This document shows positions 37,958-47,498 of a DNA stretch of 64,000 bases, one piece after another (position 1 is the first letter of the stretch; every line of letters starts with the position of its first letter). A program made the position numbers and the translations under genes. The notes beneath the pieces were generated by a model. That model saw only the letters and a list, made by a program, of their open reading frames with translations, did no database searches and had not been told where the DNA came from. Where the stretch lies: NCBI GenBank assembly GCA_018649625.1, contig JABIHN010000016.1, forward strand, positions 1 to 64,000, in the 5' to 3' direction. The stretch comes from Fidelibacterota bacterium (lineage in GTDB: Bacteria > Fidelibacterota > Marinisomatia > Marinisomatales > UBA1611).

Positions 37958-39124
37958 ATGAAGCCCAAGCCTATAATCACGATATTCATTATTGTTTTTA
38001 GCACCATATTTTCTTTAAACAGTTGTAAAAAAGATTTTGATGAAGAAAATATTCTGAATCTTGATGCATTAAATGGGATTATTTTGGATGCTGAATCGAA
38101 TTTACCCATTGCAGGTGTTATCGTCCGTTTTTTGAATTCTGATTATAAAGATACAACAGATCCAAATGGTGTATTTTCTTTTGGAGAAATAACAGTAGAA
38201 GATTCTCGACTTTTACTTAAGTCCGATTACTACTCAAGAGACACAATCCAAATCAATCAAGAACAGGAAGACACATTAAGTATTGTAATGGAACTCAAAC
38301 CTCGGTATTCCTGGAAAATTCAAGGGAATATTGTCTTAGAAAACCAGGAAGAATATAGTAACGGACTTGCATTTATTGCCGGTCCACATATTGCCACATT
38401 AACAGATTCGGCCGGTTTATATCAATTTTCCATGTGGGAAGCAGATTCTGTATATACCGGTGCTGCAACCCTGTTTTTCTATCTCGAAGATTATTGGATA
38501 AAGACTTACGAAATTTTTTTAGAAAACGGCATTCCGGTGCTTGATACGCTGGATGTAGATGAGAATGGAACCTTGCTGGCAGAAAATCTAATTCAGATTT
38601 TTCAAGTTGACTTTTGGGCAGATGATTCGATTTATACTTTTGGAGATTCTATCCATTATACCGTAAGTATTACCAATCCGTCAGACATTAACATTATAAC
38701 TCTGGAAATCCCCATAACTGAAAGTAATGGGTTTGATTTTTACAGACATGTGGCTCTTTACTCTAATTCAACCTCTTGTGATTGTAGTATTCCAGATGGA
38801 TTTCAAGAATGGACTTCAAGTATTTTTCCACAACGCACGACTATGATTATTGATAAAGTAGGCGTCATCCCTGATTCGTGCAATTTAACCGGAAATTTTA
38901 ATTTTGGATGTCCCGATACAGGTGATTTATTCCCTTTACCAATTGGCGTATACGATTTAGGGATTTATTTTAAACCTTGGTATTCTGGCTCGAATACATT
39001 TCAAAAAGTTCTTAATTTTGTAAAAGAAGATTGGTTTACAAAAGGATTTAATCAACGGCTTGATGGTAGGTCAAACATGTTCCCGAGTAAGTTTAAATTT
39101 CATCAAATTGAAATCACAGATTAG
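37958..39124 (+). CDS. Lipoprotein with carboxypeptidase-regulatory-like domain (copy 1)
   Basis: About 388 residues from the ATG at 37958 (a GTG two codons earlier is also possible). A lipoprotein signal ends in the lipobox FSLNSC followed by KK. Residues about 38-115 look like a carboxypeptidase-regulatory-like (CarboxypepD_reg) beta-sandwich ('LNGIILDAESNLPIAGVIV...TTDPNGVFSFGEI'), followed by a second beta-rich region with the shared 'LVLENQ'-type strand and a cysteine cluster (TSCDCS, CNLTGNFNFGCPD). It is paralogous to the lipoprotein at 39.8 kb. The function is unknown; cell-surface display is likely. Confidence 0.72.
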   Translation: MKPKPIITIFIIVFSTIFSLNSCKKDFDEENILNLDALNGIILDAESNLPIAGVIVRFLNSDYKDTTDPNGVFSFGEITVEDSRLLLKSDYYSRDTIQINQEQEDTLSIVMELKPRYSWKIQGNIVLENQEEYSNGLAFIAGPHIATLTDSAGLYQFSMWEADSVYTGAATLFFYLEDYWIKTYEIFLENGIPVLDTLDVDENGTLLAENLIQIFQVDFWADDSIYTFGDSIHYTVSITNPSDINIITLEIPITESNGFDFYRHVALYSNSTSCDCSIPDGFQEWTSSIFPQRTTMIIDKVGVIPDSCNLTGNFNFGCPDTGDLFPLPIGVYDLGIYFKPWYSGSNTFQKVLNFVKEDWFTKGFNQRLDGRSNMFPSKFKFHQIEITD

Positions 39125-39137
39125 AAAGGAGTCAGTC

Positions 39138-39767
39138 ATGAATTGGAGATATTTCATAATTACAATATTATTATCAAATGGATTAAGCGGAGGAAGTATT
39201 CACTCTGAAGTCCCTATTAATTATGTGGATGGTGAAAGGTATTCAACGCTCATTTATTTTAAACTTTATTCTGACAGTTTGATAGAAAAAGGTAGCAAAA
39301 CATTAGTTCTTAATTCAAACAATTCTGATGGTTTAAAATTGATTTCCTATTTTAATAAAAATAATCCTTCATTAGTTTCTTATAAATTGCGAGTTATAGA
39401 TGAACTCGATCAATATTCACTGTTTACACCTGAAGAAGGAATAAGGTTTAATCCATTCCCAAGAATTACTGCTGATTCAATTAAAGTAAAATTAGGTAAT
39501 AATTTTTCAATTTCACCAAATCCGTTTAATAATTCAATTGAAATTCAATGGGATAAGAACAATTACAATTTTGAAATTGAAATACACAATATCCTTGGAA
39601 AAAACATATGGAGTTATACCCCCAAAAATTATACGAGTTCGGTTCATTGGAATGCCATTGATGAAAAGGGGAATGAAGTTCCGACTGGAATTTATTTTCT
39701 AAATGCTCGCGGTATGAATGGTGGTAAGAATATTCATTACAGGGAAAAACTTCTGCTTTTGAAATAA
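39138..39767 (+). CDS. Secreted protein with type IX C-terminal sorting domain
   Basis: 209 residues from the ATG at 39138, preceded by AAAGGAG at a good distance; an in-frame start upstream would lie inside the previous gene. A signal peptide is followed by about 90 residues of unknown type, and then a C-terminal sorting domain at about 125-209: 'NNFSISPNPFNNSIEI' (the SPNPF mark), 'IHNILGKNIWSY', 'VHWNAIDEKGNEVPTGIYFL' and the final KLLLLK. Such domains route proteins through the type IX (Por) system to the surface. The cargo part is very small. It sits between two paralogous lipoproteins; the downstream one starts on its stop codon. Confidence 0.82.
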   Translation: MNWRYFIITILLSNGLSGGSIHSEVPINYVDGERYSTLIYFKLYSDSLIEKGSKTLVLNSNNSDGLKLISYFNKNNPSLVSYKLRVIDELDQYSLFTPEEGIRFNPFPRITADSIKVKLGNNFSISPNPFNNSIEIQWDKNNYNFEIEIHNILGKNIWSYTPKNYTSSVHWNAIDEKGNEVPTGIYFLNARGMNGGKNIHYREKLLLLK

Positions 39768-40903
39768 TGAAACAATTTTATAAATTACCTTTTCTATTCT
39801 TGTTTATTTTTGTTATTACTTGTAGCGATGATTCAGATGATAAGGAAGAGAACGTTGTTTATTCCGATATTGTGGGCGTTATTAAAGAAATAGGAACAGG
39901 ATTTCCAATTGAAAATATTTCTGTCAATATTGTTGAAGAGGGTATCATTAAATCCACCAATATTCATGGTATTTTCAGGATGGATTCTGTGAGTAGTTCG
40001 GTTCTAAATCTGATTTTTACCTCATTCCATCATGCATCAGATTCCATTCAAGTTTCTTTGCCTATGGAAGATACAATTTTTATAGAGTTAGGGCTAAAAT
40101 CGCAATTTTCTTGGTCTGTTTCGGGAAACCTTGTATTGGAAAACCAATCAGAACACAGCAATGCTTTGATATTTATTTCAGGTCCATATCTGGGTGTGGG
40201 CAGTGATTCTAGTGGGAATTATCAGTTAAACATGTGGGATGCAAGATCAGATTATCATGGCCCTGCAAAGGTTTATTATAAGTTACAGGATTATAAATTG
40301 GATAGCGCTAATCTTTTCATTGATAGCGGATATGTTAAACTTGACACTTTAGATGTAGATAATAATGGGCAACTTCCTTTTATAGAATTATCCCAATTTT
40401 TGAGAGTAGAATCTTGGACAGATACAAGTATCTTTTCTCCTGGGGATTCCATTCATTATTATATGAAATTTTCAAATTTGACAAATGAAGAATTAAAAGT
40501 AAGTGTACCAATGCCCGGGGTGAGTAGGAGTAATTATGCTCCGATATTCCTATATAGTGATTCGAGTCAAACTTTTTGGTGTACATTTCCATATTTTAAT
40601 TTTTTTGGATTGTCCGAAGATGTAATGGACATTGCTCCAAATGAATCATTCACTATCAGTTTTATTGAATTAGTGTTAGATACGTGTCGTTTTGGGAATC
40701 GTATATTTCCAATTGAAATAGATGAATATGTTGTTACCATGGAATTTAATACACGCCCTCATTCTTGGTTTTTATTGCCAAATGAGCTAAATGAATTTAT
40801 CAAATTTGATTGGTTTGAAATGTATTTGCATCGTGGCCTTTCCCCTCAATTTTATCGCTTCCCAAATAAGTTTGAATTAGGGCATATTCAAATTGTAGAA
40901 TAA
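39767..40903 (+). CDS. Lipoprotein with carboxypeptidase-regulatory-like domain (copy 2)
   Basis: 378 residues. The lipobox is VITC after an N-terminal signal, with an acidic +2/+3 stretch (SDDSDD), which in many Bacteroidetes favours surface export of lipoproteins. The architecture follows copy 1 at 38 kb: an N-terminal regulatory-like sandwich (about 35-110), then 'SWSVSGNLVLENQSEHSNAL' matching copy 1's 'SWKIQGNIVLENQEEYSNGL', and the ending 'FKFDWF...FPNKFELGHIQI' matching copy 1's 'FPSKFKFHQIEI'. Identity between the copies looks moderate. Its ATG overlaps the stop of the type IX cargo gene by one base. Confidence 0.72.
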   Translation: MKQFYKLPFLFLFIFVITCSDDSDDKEENVVYSDIVGVIKEIGTGFPIENISVNIVEEGIIKSTNIHGIFRMDSVSSSVLNLIFTSFHHASDSIQVSLPMEDTIFIELGLKSQFSWSVSGNLVLENQSEHSNALIFISGPYLGVGSDSSGNYQLNMWDARSDYHGPAKVYYKLQDYKLDSANLFIDSGYVKLDTLDVDNNGQLPFIELSQFLRVESWTDTSIFSPGDSIHYYMKFSNLTNEELKVSVPMPGVSRSNYAPIFLYSDSSQTFWCTFPYFNFFGLSEDVMDIAPNESFTISFIELVLDTCRFGNRIFPIEIDEYVVTMEFNTRPHSWFLLPNELNEFIKFDWFEMYLHRGLSPQFYRFPNKFELGHIQIVE

Positions 40904-40905
40904 TT

Positions 40906-41745
40906 TTGAAACAAATTATTATTAAATCCCACGCCAAGGTCAATATTGGTCTCCAGATTCGAGAACAACGGCCTGACGGCTTCCATAACATACATTCTCT
41001 TTTCCAAGAGCTGGATTTCCATGATAGGATTACGGTAGAAAAAAGAGTTGATGGTTGTGAATTTTCATCCAATGTTGATTGGCTGAAAAATGATGATTCC
41101 AACTTATGCGTAAAGGCGTGGCAAAAAATGGTGGATACTTTTGGGATTGGTGGTGTTTCTATTCAGTTAGAGAAAAGGATTCCCGCCGGTGGCGGATTAG
41201 GAGGTGGTTCTTCAAATGCAGCCACAATATTAAAAGGTCTCCGCCAGCTTTATGAATTGGATTTAAGCGATGATGAATTGGAATCGTTGGGCGTTGATTT
41301 AGGAGCGGATGTCCCTTTTTTTATTCGCGGTGGATTACAATCAGGAAATGGTATTGGCGACATTTTGAAACCAATTGAGCAATCAATTAATGGTGTTTAT
41401 CTTTTGGTGGTTCCTGATATCCATATAGATACTAAGTGGGCATATGATAATGTTAAAAACACTTTGGAGAGGTCGAAAGAGATTGTTAATTTTGCAGGCT
41501 TTTTACGAAAGGATCCAATTCCTTTTGAGCTTTTTGAGAATGATTTTGAAGCAATCGTTGTTCCAACATATCCAGAGATTGGAGAAATAAAGAATTCGTT
41601 ACGAGCTTGTGGTGCTCGTTTCGCCAGTTTGTCGGGCTCAGGCTCGACTGTGTTTGGAATTTTTGATGAAGAAGCTGATGCTAAATCGGCTGAGTCACAA
41701 ATTTCCTCTCTTTACAACACATTTATTACCCGTCCAATTTTTTAA
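40906..41745 (+). CDS. ispE: 4-diphosphocytidyl-2-C-methyl-D-erythritol kinase
   Basis: 279 residues of the GHMP kinase family, from a TTG start at 40906, two bases after the lipoprotein stop. Key segments: 'SHAKVNIGLQI' (conserved Lys/Asn), 'RIPAGGGLGGGSSNAA' (the GHMP ATP loop) and 'ASLSGSGSTVFGIF' near the end. IspE phosphorylates CDP-ME at the 2-hydroxyl in the MEP pathway. It is separated from ispD-ispF by the exported cassette. A tRNA-Gln gene follows 23 bases downstream. Confidence 0.93.
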   Translation: MKQIIIKSHAKVNIGLQIREQRPDGFHNIHSLFQELDFHDRITVEKRVDGCEFSSNVDWLKNDDSNLCVKAWQKMVDTFGIGGVSIQLEKRIPAGGGLGGGSSNAATILKGLRQLYELDLSDDELESLGVDLGADVPFFIRGGLQSGNGIGDILKPIEQSINGVYLLVVPDIHIDTKWAYDNVKNTLERSKEIVNFAGFLRKDPIPFELFENDFEAIVVPTYPEIGEIKNSLRACGARFASLSGSGSTVFGIFDEEADAKSAESQISSLYNTFITRPIF

Positions 41746-41768
41746 TTTGTAACAACACCCAATTTTAT

Positions 41769-41839
41769 TGGGGCGTAGTATAATGGTAGTACACCTGGTT
41801 TTGGTCCAGGCAGTTGGGGTTCGACTCCCTACGCCCCAG
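41769..41839 (+). tRNA. tRNA-Gln (anticodon TTG)
   Basis: A 71-base cloverleaf: acceptor TGGGGCG pairs with CGCCCCA, the D-arm contains AATGGTAG, the anticodon stem is CCTGG/CCAGG with a seven-base loop holding TTG, and the T-arm is TGGGG/CCCTA with loop TTCGACT. The discriminator base is G, as expected for tRNA-Gln. No CCA is encoded. It lies on the plus strand between ispE and prs and is probably processed from the operon transcript. Confidence 0.95.
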
Positions 41840-41857
41840 CTTTGATTCATTCGAAAT

Positions 41858-42808
41858 ATGATTATGACAAATAAATTAAAAATATTCAGTGGTCGCAGTA
41901 ATCCTGCTCTCGCACAAAAAATTGTCCAATCGCTTGGATGCGAACTTGGAGATATTTCTATTCGTACTTTTTCTGACGGAGAATTATGGATCAAGTTTCA
42001 AGAAAATATTCGCGGTCATGATGTATTTCTGATTCAATCAACCAGTGGTCCATCAGAAAATATTTTAGAATTAGCCTTAATGGTAGATGCAGCTGTTCGT
42101 GCATCGGCAGATCATGTAACAGTTGTTATCCCGTATTTTGGATATGGTCGTCAAGATAGAAAAGACCAGCCACGTGTCCCTATTTCGTCTAGGGTTATGA
42201 TTGATATTTTTACTGCAATGGGCGCAGATCGAATTATTACAATGGATCTTCACTCAACTCAAATTCAAGGGTTTGCGAAAATCCCTTTTGATCATTTATA
42301 TAGTAGAATGGTATTATTGGACGCGATTAAAAATGAAGGATTGGATCCAAAAAGCACTGTTGTATTAGCACCGGATGTTGGGTCAGCAAAAATGAGTCAG
42401 GCTTATGCTAAAAGGCTTGGAATGCATTTTGCGTTAATTGACAAACGTCGGTATAAACATAATCAGGCTGAAGTAAGTTATCTCATTGGGGAACTAAAAG
42501 ATATGGATGTTCTCATTGTAGATGATATGATAGATACAGCAGGTACTACAGTAAATGCCGCAGAAGCTGCTATGGAAAAAGGTGCCAAATCTGTAACAGC
42601 TATTGCTACACATGCTGTGCTATCTGGTCCAGCGGTTGAAAGACTCAGTGATTCGAGTATTCGGAAAATTATTGTAACAGATACGATTGATATTCCCGAA
42701 GAAAAACAAATAGCTAAATTAGAAATCGTATCAGTAGGAAATATTTTTGGCGAAGCTGTCAATCGGATTCATAAGGGTGAATCTGTGAGTGCTTTGTTTG
42801 AATTTTAA
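41858..42808 (+). CDS. prs: Ribose-phosphate pyrophosphokinase
   Basis: 316 residues (a second ATG is two codons downstream, at 41864). 'RQDRKDQPRVPISSRVMID' holds the flexible-loop arginine region, 'ITMDLHSTQIQGF' the ATP contact, and 'VDDMIDTAGTT' the PRPP loop. Prs makes PRPP from ribose 5-phosphate and ATP for nucleotide, His and Trp synthesis. It is followed after 15 bases by the L25 gene, a common bacterial order (prs-rplY-pth). Confidence 0.97.
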   Translation: MIMTNKLKIFSGRSNPALAQKIVQSLGCELGDISIRTFSDGELWIKFQENIRGHDVFLIQSTSGPSENILELALMVDAAVRASADHVTVVIPYFGYGRQDRKDQPRVPISSRVMIDIFTAMGADRIITMDLHSTQIQGFAKIPFDHLYSRMVLLDAIKNEGLDPKSTVVLAPDVGSAKMSQAYAKRLGMHFALIDKRRYKHNQAEVSYLIGELKDMDVLIVDDMIDTAGTTVNAAEAAMEKGAKSVTAIATHAVLSGPAVERLSDSSIRKIIVTDTIDIPEEKQIAKLEIVSVGNIFGEAVNRIHKGESVSALFEF

Positions 42809-42823
42809 TTAGGAGACAAATCG

Positions 42824-43474
42824 ATGGGATCATCGTATTACAAACTAAACATATTAGAAAGAACTCTTACTAGGACAAAAGCTGCGAAAGTGCTTCGACG
42901 AGAAGGGTTTATTCCCGGTGTTTTGTATTATGCCGGAGCAGAAAATGTAAAATTTTCAATTGATAAACTAGTATTGTACCATGCATTGCAGTCTGGACAA
43001 CGTATTTATGAAATCGACCATGATGGCGATGTACAGTTTACCATGATTAAAGAATTGCAATATCATCCAGTTACCGATGAAATCATTCATATTGACCTTA
43101 TGCGTGTGCGTCGATCAGAAAAAATAACTATTTCAATTCCTCTAGTGTTAATCGGAGAAGCAATTGGTATAAAGGAAGGTGGAATACTATCACAGGCCCT
43201 AAATCAAGTGGAAATCAGTTGTTTTCCAACGGATGTTCCTGAGACAATTGAATTGAATATTGATGATTTAGAATTAAATGCTTCTAAAAGCGTTGCAGAT
43301 ATTTCCATTAATAATGAAGATATAGAAATTCTGTCATCAAGCGATTTGAATGTCGCTTCAATTCATCCGCCTGCAGTTGAAGAAGAACCGGATGATGAGT
43401 TGGATGAAGAAGAAACTGAAGGTGAAACTGAAGACAGCAAAGAAGGTTCAGGAGACGATTCGAAAGAATCATGA
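42824..43474 (+). CDS. rplY: Ribosomal protein bL25 (CTC form)
   Basis: 216 residues: the N-terminal 5S rRNA-binding L25 domain (to about 95), the CTC-type C-terminal beta domain (about 95-180), and an acidic tail ('DDELDEEETEGETEDS') to the end. The longer CTC form also works in stress tolerance in Gram-positives. AGGAG lies at a normal distance before the ATG. It overlaps pth by four bases, keeping the familiar prs-rplY-pth order. Confidence 0.93.
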   Translation: MGSSYYKLNILERTLTRTKAAKVLRREGFIPGVLYYAGAENVKFSIDKLVLYHALQSGQRIYEIDHDGDVQFTMIKELQYHPVTDEIIHIDLMRVRRSEKITISIPLVLIGEAIGIKEGGILSQALNQVEISCFPTDVPETIELNIDDLELNASKSVADISINNEDIEILSSSDLNVASIHPPAVEEEPDDELDEEETEGETEDSKEGSGDDSKES

Positions 43475-44025
43475 TTGCCTTTATTGGTCTAGGTAACCCC
43501 GGTGATAAATATGCAAATACAAAACATAATGCAGGATTTTGGGTGGTGGATGAGTTTGCCAAAAGGCAAAAAATATCCTTTAAACCAGGAAAAGGCGATT
43601 TTGTGTATGCTCAACATCAGCGGCGTGAAGTTTTGTTGATAAAACCAACAACAGGGATGAACCTAAGTGGAAATGCAGTAAAAGAAGTTGCCAATCAGTG
43701 GAGTCTTTTGCCTGTAGATATACATGTTATCGTGGATGATGTGGATTTACCACTTGGGTCAATCCGAATTCGCCCAAAAGGGGGCGACGGATGTCATCGT
43801 GGAATGGAAAATATAATTTATCAGCTACAATCAGACTTATTTCCTAGAATCCGTTTAGGGATTGGCACAGATCAAAATATGCGACCTGCAGAAAAATATG
43901 TGTTAAAACCATTTAGAGCGGATGATGAACTTGAAGTAGAAGTCATGGTTAAGCGTGGCGCAGATGCTTTAACAAATCTTTTGGTCCGTGGGTTAAACCA
44001 CACCATGAATAATTTTAATTCTTAA
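43471..44025 (+). CDS. pth: Peptidyl-tRNA hydrolase
   Basis: 184 residues. '[19 protein letters not shown]' contains the catalytic His and the Asn that contacts the tRNA end; '[14 protein letters not shown]' and '[20 protein letters not shown]' with the conserved Asp also match. It frees tRNA from peptidyl-tRNA that drops off ribosomes. Overlap with the L25 gene points to co-expression. Confidence 0.96.
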   Translation: MIAFIGLGNPGDKYANTKHNAGFWVVDEFAKRQKISFKPGKGDFVYAQHQRREVLLIKPTTGMNLSGNAVKEVANQWSLLPVDIHVIVDDVDLPLGSIRIRPKGGDGCHRGMENIIYQLQSDLFPRIRLGIGTDQNMRPAEKYVLKPFRADDELEVEVMVKRGADALTNLLVRGLNHTMNNFNS

Positions 44026-44047
44026 TAATGAAGGAGAAATAGAACTC

Positions 44048-46171
44048 ATGAGTTCTTACTTAATATATGTGATGGGTGCCGCCGTTTTGGCTATGGTATT
44101 CTCATTTTGGAAATCGAGTTGGATTGAAGCCCAAGATGAAGGAACAGATCGCATGAAATCAATAGGTGCGAGTATTGCTGAAGGCGCCATGGCTTTTTTA
44201 AAGGCCGAATATCGTATTTTAGCTATTTTTGTTGTAGCTGTAGCAATCATGTTAGGATTGGCAAACATGGGGAGAGCAGATTCTAGTCCATTAATTGCTT
44301 TGTCATTTATTGTTGGTGCTGTTACATCTGCACTTGCAGGATTTTTGGGAATGAAAGTTGCAACCAAAGCTAATAACAGAACAACAAATGCAGCTAGAAC
44401 AAGTCTTGCAAAAGCATTAAATGTTGCTTTTACTGGCGGTTCTGTGATGGGTCTCTCAGTTGTTGGCTTAGGGGTTCTTGGTTTGGGTGGTTTATTTATT
44501 TTTTACACTTCCAAATTTGGTAGTAGTACTTCACAAATAAATTTAGTTTTAAATGTTATTTCAGGTTTTTCGTTAGGCGCATCATCCATTGCTTTGTTTG
44601 CACGAGTGGGTGGGGGTATTTATACCAAAGCAGCAGATGTTGGTGCTGATTTAGTTGGGAAAGTTGAAGCCGGTATTCCTGAAGATCATCCATTAAACCC
44701 TGCTACTATTGCTGATAATGTTGGTGATAATGTTGGTGATGTTGCTGGAATGGGAGCTGATTTATTTGAATCATACGTTGGGTCTATTGTTGGATCTATG
44801 GTATTAGGTGCAAGCATTTATGCTTCAGGAGTTACTGACGGGTTTAATTTTGTTCTTCTACCGCTTTATATTGCAGGTGCTGGTATTATTGTTTCTATTA
44901 TAGGCACTTTTATGGTATCTGTTAAAGAAGGTGGTGATCCACAAAAAGCACTAAATATTGGTGAATTTGGGAGTTCGGCTATCATGGTTGCGGTTATCTA
45001 TTTTTTGATAATTAATACATTACCTGCATCTCATGCTATGGGTGTTTTTTGGGCAACAGTTATTGGATTAGTTGCTGGCTTGGGAATAGGTATGATAACT
45101 GAACATTATACAGGCACTGGAACACCTCCTGTTTTATCGATTGTTAAACAATCTTTGACTGGACCGGCTACAAATCTTATAGCTGGTTTGGGTGTTGGAA
45201 TGCAATCTACTGCTATTCCAATTTTAATTCTTGCTGCTGCTATTATTGGTGCTCATCATTTTGCTGGGCTTTATGGTATTGCAATGGCTGCCTTGGGCAT
45301 GCTTGCAAACACAGGTATCCAATTAGCAGTTGATGCTTATGGTCCAATATCGGATAATGCTGGTGGAATTGCTGAAATGGCTGGATTACCAGAAGAAGTT
45401 CGTGAACGCACGGATAAATTAGATGCAGTTGGAAATACAACTGCTGCTATAGGTAAAGGTTTTGCCATTGGGTCAGCGGCCTTAACTGCTTTAGCATTAT
45501 TTGCTGCATTTATGGTGCAAACAGGAATTAAAACTATTGATATTGCAAATCCGATGGTTATGGCAGGTTTATTTGTTGGTGGTATGTTACCCTTTTTATT
45601 TTCTTCTATGGCAATGAATGCTGTAGGTCGTGCTGCTATGGCAATGATTGAAGAAGTTCGACGTCAATTTAGAGATATTCCAGAATTAAAAGCAGCGCTT
45701 GTTGTATTAGGAAAAGGGGATGAATCTACTTGGACTGAAGATGAAAAATCGATTTATGAATTAGGATTGACCAAAGCAGAACATGGAAAATGTGTTGAAA
45801 TTTCAACACAGTCAGCCCTTAGGGAAATGGTGCTTCCTGGTGTACTTGCTATCTCGAGTCCTGTGATTGTTGGTTTTATTTTTGGTCCAGAAACATTGGG
45901 TGGTTTATTAGCCGGTGTTACTGTGTCGGGTGTATTGATGGCAATCTTCCAGTCAAATGCTGGTGGCGCTTGGGACAATGCAAAGAAAATGATTGAAGAA
46001 GGTGTAGAGGTTGGTGGAGAAATGTTAAAAAAGGGATCTGAAGCTCATAAAGCTGCTGTTGTAGGTGATACAGTTGGTGATCCTTTTAAAGATACTTCAG
46101 GACCATCTCTCAATATTTTAATTAAACTGATGTCAGTGGTTTCACTGGTTATCGCACCGTTAATTGCGTAA
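44048..46171 (+). CDS. hppA: Membrane-bound pyrophosphatase (K+-dependent type)
   Basis: 707 residues with about 16 membrane helices. The catalytic loop is '[20 protein letters not shown]' followed by '[20 protein letters not shown]', and a later loop is '[15 protein letters not shown]'. The segment '[16 protein letters not shown]' has Ala where K+-independent enzymes have Lys, so this is the K+-dependent group, which contains both H+ and Na+ pumps. It hydrolyses pyrophosphate and exports ions, saving energy from biosynthesis. It follows pth by 22 bases. Ion choice cannot be fixed by eye. Confidence 0.95.
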   Translation: MSSYLIYVMGAAVLAMVFSFWKSSWIEAQDEGTDRMKSIGASIAEGAMAFLKAEYRILAIFVVAVAIMLGLANMGRADSSPLIALSFIVGAVTSALAGFLGMKVATKANNRTTNAARTSLAKALNVAFTGGSVMGLSVVGLGVLGLGGLFIFYTSKFGSSTSQINLVLNVISGFSLGASSIALFARVGGGIYTKAADVGADLVGKVEAGIPEDHPLNPATIADNVGDNVGDVAGMGADLFESYVGSIVGSMVLGASIYASGVTDGFNFVLLPLYIAGAGIIVSIIGTFMVSVKEGGDPQKALNIGEFGSSAIMVAVIYFLIINTLPASHAMGVFWATVIGLVAGLGIGMITEHYTGTGTPPVLSIVKQSLTGPATNLIAGLGVGMQSTAIPILILAAAIIGAHHFAGLYGIAMAALGMLANTGIQLAVDAYGPISDNAGGIAEMAGLPEEVRERTDKLDAVGNTTAAIGKGFAIGSAALTALALFAAFMVQTGIKTIDIANPMVMAGLFVGGMLPFLFSSMAMNAVGRAAMAMIEEVRRQFRDIPELKAALVVLGKGDESTWTEDEKSIYELGLTKAEHGKCVEISTQSALREMVLPGVLAISSPVIVGFIFGPETLGGLLAGVTVSGVLMAIFQSNAGGAWDNAKKMIEEGVEVGGEMLKKGSEAHKAAVVGDTVGDPFKDTSGPSLNILIKLMSVVSLVIAPLIA

Positions 46172-46188
46172 ATAAATAAGGAGACATT

Positions 46189-46716
46189 ATGCGGTATTAT
46201 GAAACACTCTATATTGTAAATCCAAATCTGGAAAATGAAGCCCTGGATACTACCATGGCAGAGATTGGTACTGAACTAGAGAAATCAAAATCAAAAATAA
46301 TCAACCATCGTATGTGGAGCAAAAAACGGCTTGCATATCACATTGATAAACAAAAATACGGTTCTTACATTTTGTTACAATTTGAAGGTGGGGATCAAGA
46401 AGAGATGAACGAGTTCAACACTTGGATGAAACTAAACAATACAGTTTTACGTCACATGACAATTGTTTTAGAAGAAAAGCCAGACGTTTATAAAGAAGAA
46501 GTAAAAGAAGAACCAAAATCAGATCCTGCAAACGAATCTAAAGATGCATCCGATGCTAAAACAGAAGATGTAGAATCTTCAGATGAGAAAAGTTCGGAAA
46601 AACCAGAAAAAGAATCAACTGAGTCAAAATCAGAAGGTCAATCACCTGAATCGGATAATGTTGATGAGAAATCAAATGAAGACAATAAAGAAACTGAAGA
46701 AAAGGAGGCTGAATAA
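46189..46716 (+). CDS. rpsF: Ribosomal protein bS6 with acidic tail
   Basis: 175 residues. The S6 domain fills about 1-97 ('[14 protein letters not shown]', '[20 protein letters not shown]', '[11 protein letters not shown]'). A tail of about 75 residues follows, made almost only of Glu, Ser, Lys, Asp and Pro; the E. coli protein also has a short acidic tail that RimK extends by glutamates, but here the gene encodes a long one. AAGGAG precedes the ATG. The stop overlaps rpsR by one base; the common ssb gene between S6 and S18 is absent. Confidence 0.95.
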   Translation: MRYYETLYIVNPNLENEALDTTMAEIGTELEKSKSKIINHRMWSKKRLAYHIDKQKYGSYILLQFEGGDQEEMNEFNTWMKLNNTVLRHMTIVLEEKPDVYKEEVKEEPKSDPANESKDASDAKTEDVESSDEKSSEKPEKESTESKSEGQSPESDNVDEKSNEDNKETEEKEAE

Positions 46717-46943
46717 TGGCTTTCCAAAGTAGAAAGAAATTTTGCTATTTTAAAGAAAATGGCATCACAGACATCGATTATAAAGATGTAAAATTATTAC
46801 GTCGTTTTGTGAATGATCAAGGTAAAATTATGCCTCGTCGAATCACAGGAAGCAGTGCAAAAATGCATCGTAAATTAGTTCGAGCTGTAAAACGTTCTCG
46901 TTCAATTGCATTAATGCCATATGTTGACCGTAGCTCAGAATAA
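46716..46943 (+). CDS. rpsR: Ribosomal protein bS18
   Basis: 75 residues, the normal size. '[19 protein letters not shown]', '[19 protein letters not shown]' and '[16 protein letters not shown]' are the S18 core, which pairs with S6 on the small subunit. It is the middle gene of S6-S18-L9. Confidence 0.97.
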   Translation: MAFQSRKKFCYFKENGITDIDYKDVKLLRRFVNDQGKIMPRRITGSSAKMHRKLVRAVKRSRSIALMPYVDRSSE

Positions 46944-46949
46944 GGGGAA

Positions 46950-47396
46950 ATGATGGAAATTATATTATTACAAGATGTAAATGGTTTGGGTGAAGCAGGT
47001 GATATTGTAGATGTAAAACCTGGGTATGCCCGAAATAAATTGGTCCCCGATGGATTAGCACTTCGTGCGTCTAAGCGGAATTTGGCTGTAGCAGATGAAC
47101 GGAAACAGATTGAAAAGAGACGAAAGAATCGCGTAACTGCTGCCGAGGAAGTTATTGTTGAAAAACTATCTAAAACAGAAATTACCATCGAAGCCCAAGT
47201 AGGCGAAGAAGATAAAATGTTTGGCTCTATTACCACTATTGATATCCACAAAGCTCTTGTAGAAAAAGGGATTACTGTGGACCGACATGCCATCATGTTA
47301 GATGAACCCATCAAAGCGTTGGGAATCTACCATGTGCCGGTTCGTGTCACATCTAAATTAAATGGTGATGTGAAGGTCTACGTGATCAAATCATAA
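46950..47396 (+). CDS. rplI: Ribosomal protein bL9
   Basis: 148 residues with two adjacent start codons (46950 and 46953). The N-terminal 'MEIILLQDVNGLGEAGDIV' domain binds 23S rRNA; 'KPGYARNKLVPDGLA' follows; a long helix links to the C-terminal domain with 'FGSITTIDI' near 90-98. L9 bridges neighbouring ribosomes and stabilises the L1 stalk. It is the last gene of the unit, closed by a good terminator. Confidence 0.97.
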   Translation: MMEIILLQDVNGLGEAGDIVDVKPGYARNKLVPDGLALRASKRNLAVADERKQIEKRRKNRVTAAEEVIVEKLSKTEITIEAQVGEEDKMFGSITTIDIHKALVEKGITVDRHAIMLDEPIKALGIYHVPVRVTSKLNGDVKVYVIKS

Positions 47397-47414
47397 ACAA
47401 TACTAGATCAATTC

Positions 47415-47460
47415 AACCCCTGCAACTTGGTATTTTAATTATCAGGTGCAGGGGTTTTTT
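47415..47460 (+). terminator. Terminator after the S6-S18-L9 unit
   Basis: AACCCCTGCA (47415-47424) pairs with TGCAGGGGTT (47447-47456) in a perfect 10-bp stem with a 22-base loop, followed by a T-run. It lies 18 bases after the L9 stop and about 40 bases before priA. Confidence 0.85.
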
Positions 47461-47498
47461 ATTGCTCCGCTAAAATCTGACCCATAAACTCATGCCTT

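Noticed and set aside
41695..41994. Minus-strand open frame of 99 codons across the tRNA-Gln
   Set aside because: It runs over the tRNA and the starts of two clear genes on the other strand, with no family likeness.
46817..47314. Minus-strand frame of 165 codons across rpsR and rplI
   Set aside because: Antisense shadow of two certain ribosomal protein genes; composition is Ser/Ile-rich as expected from that.
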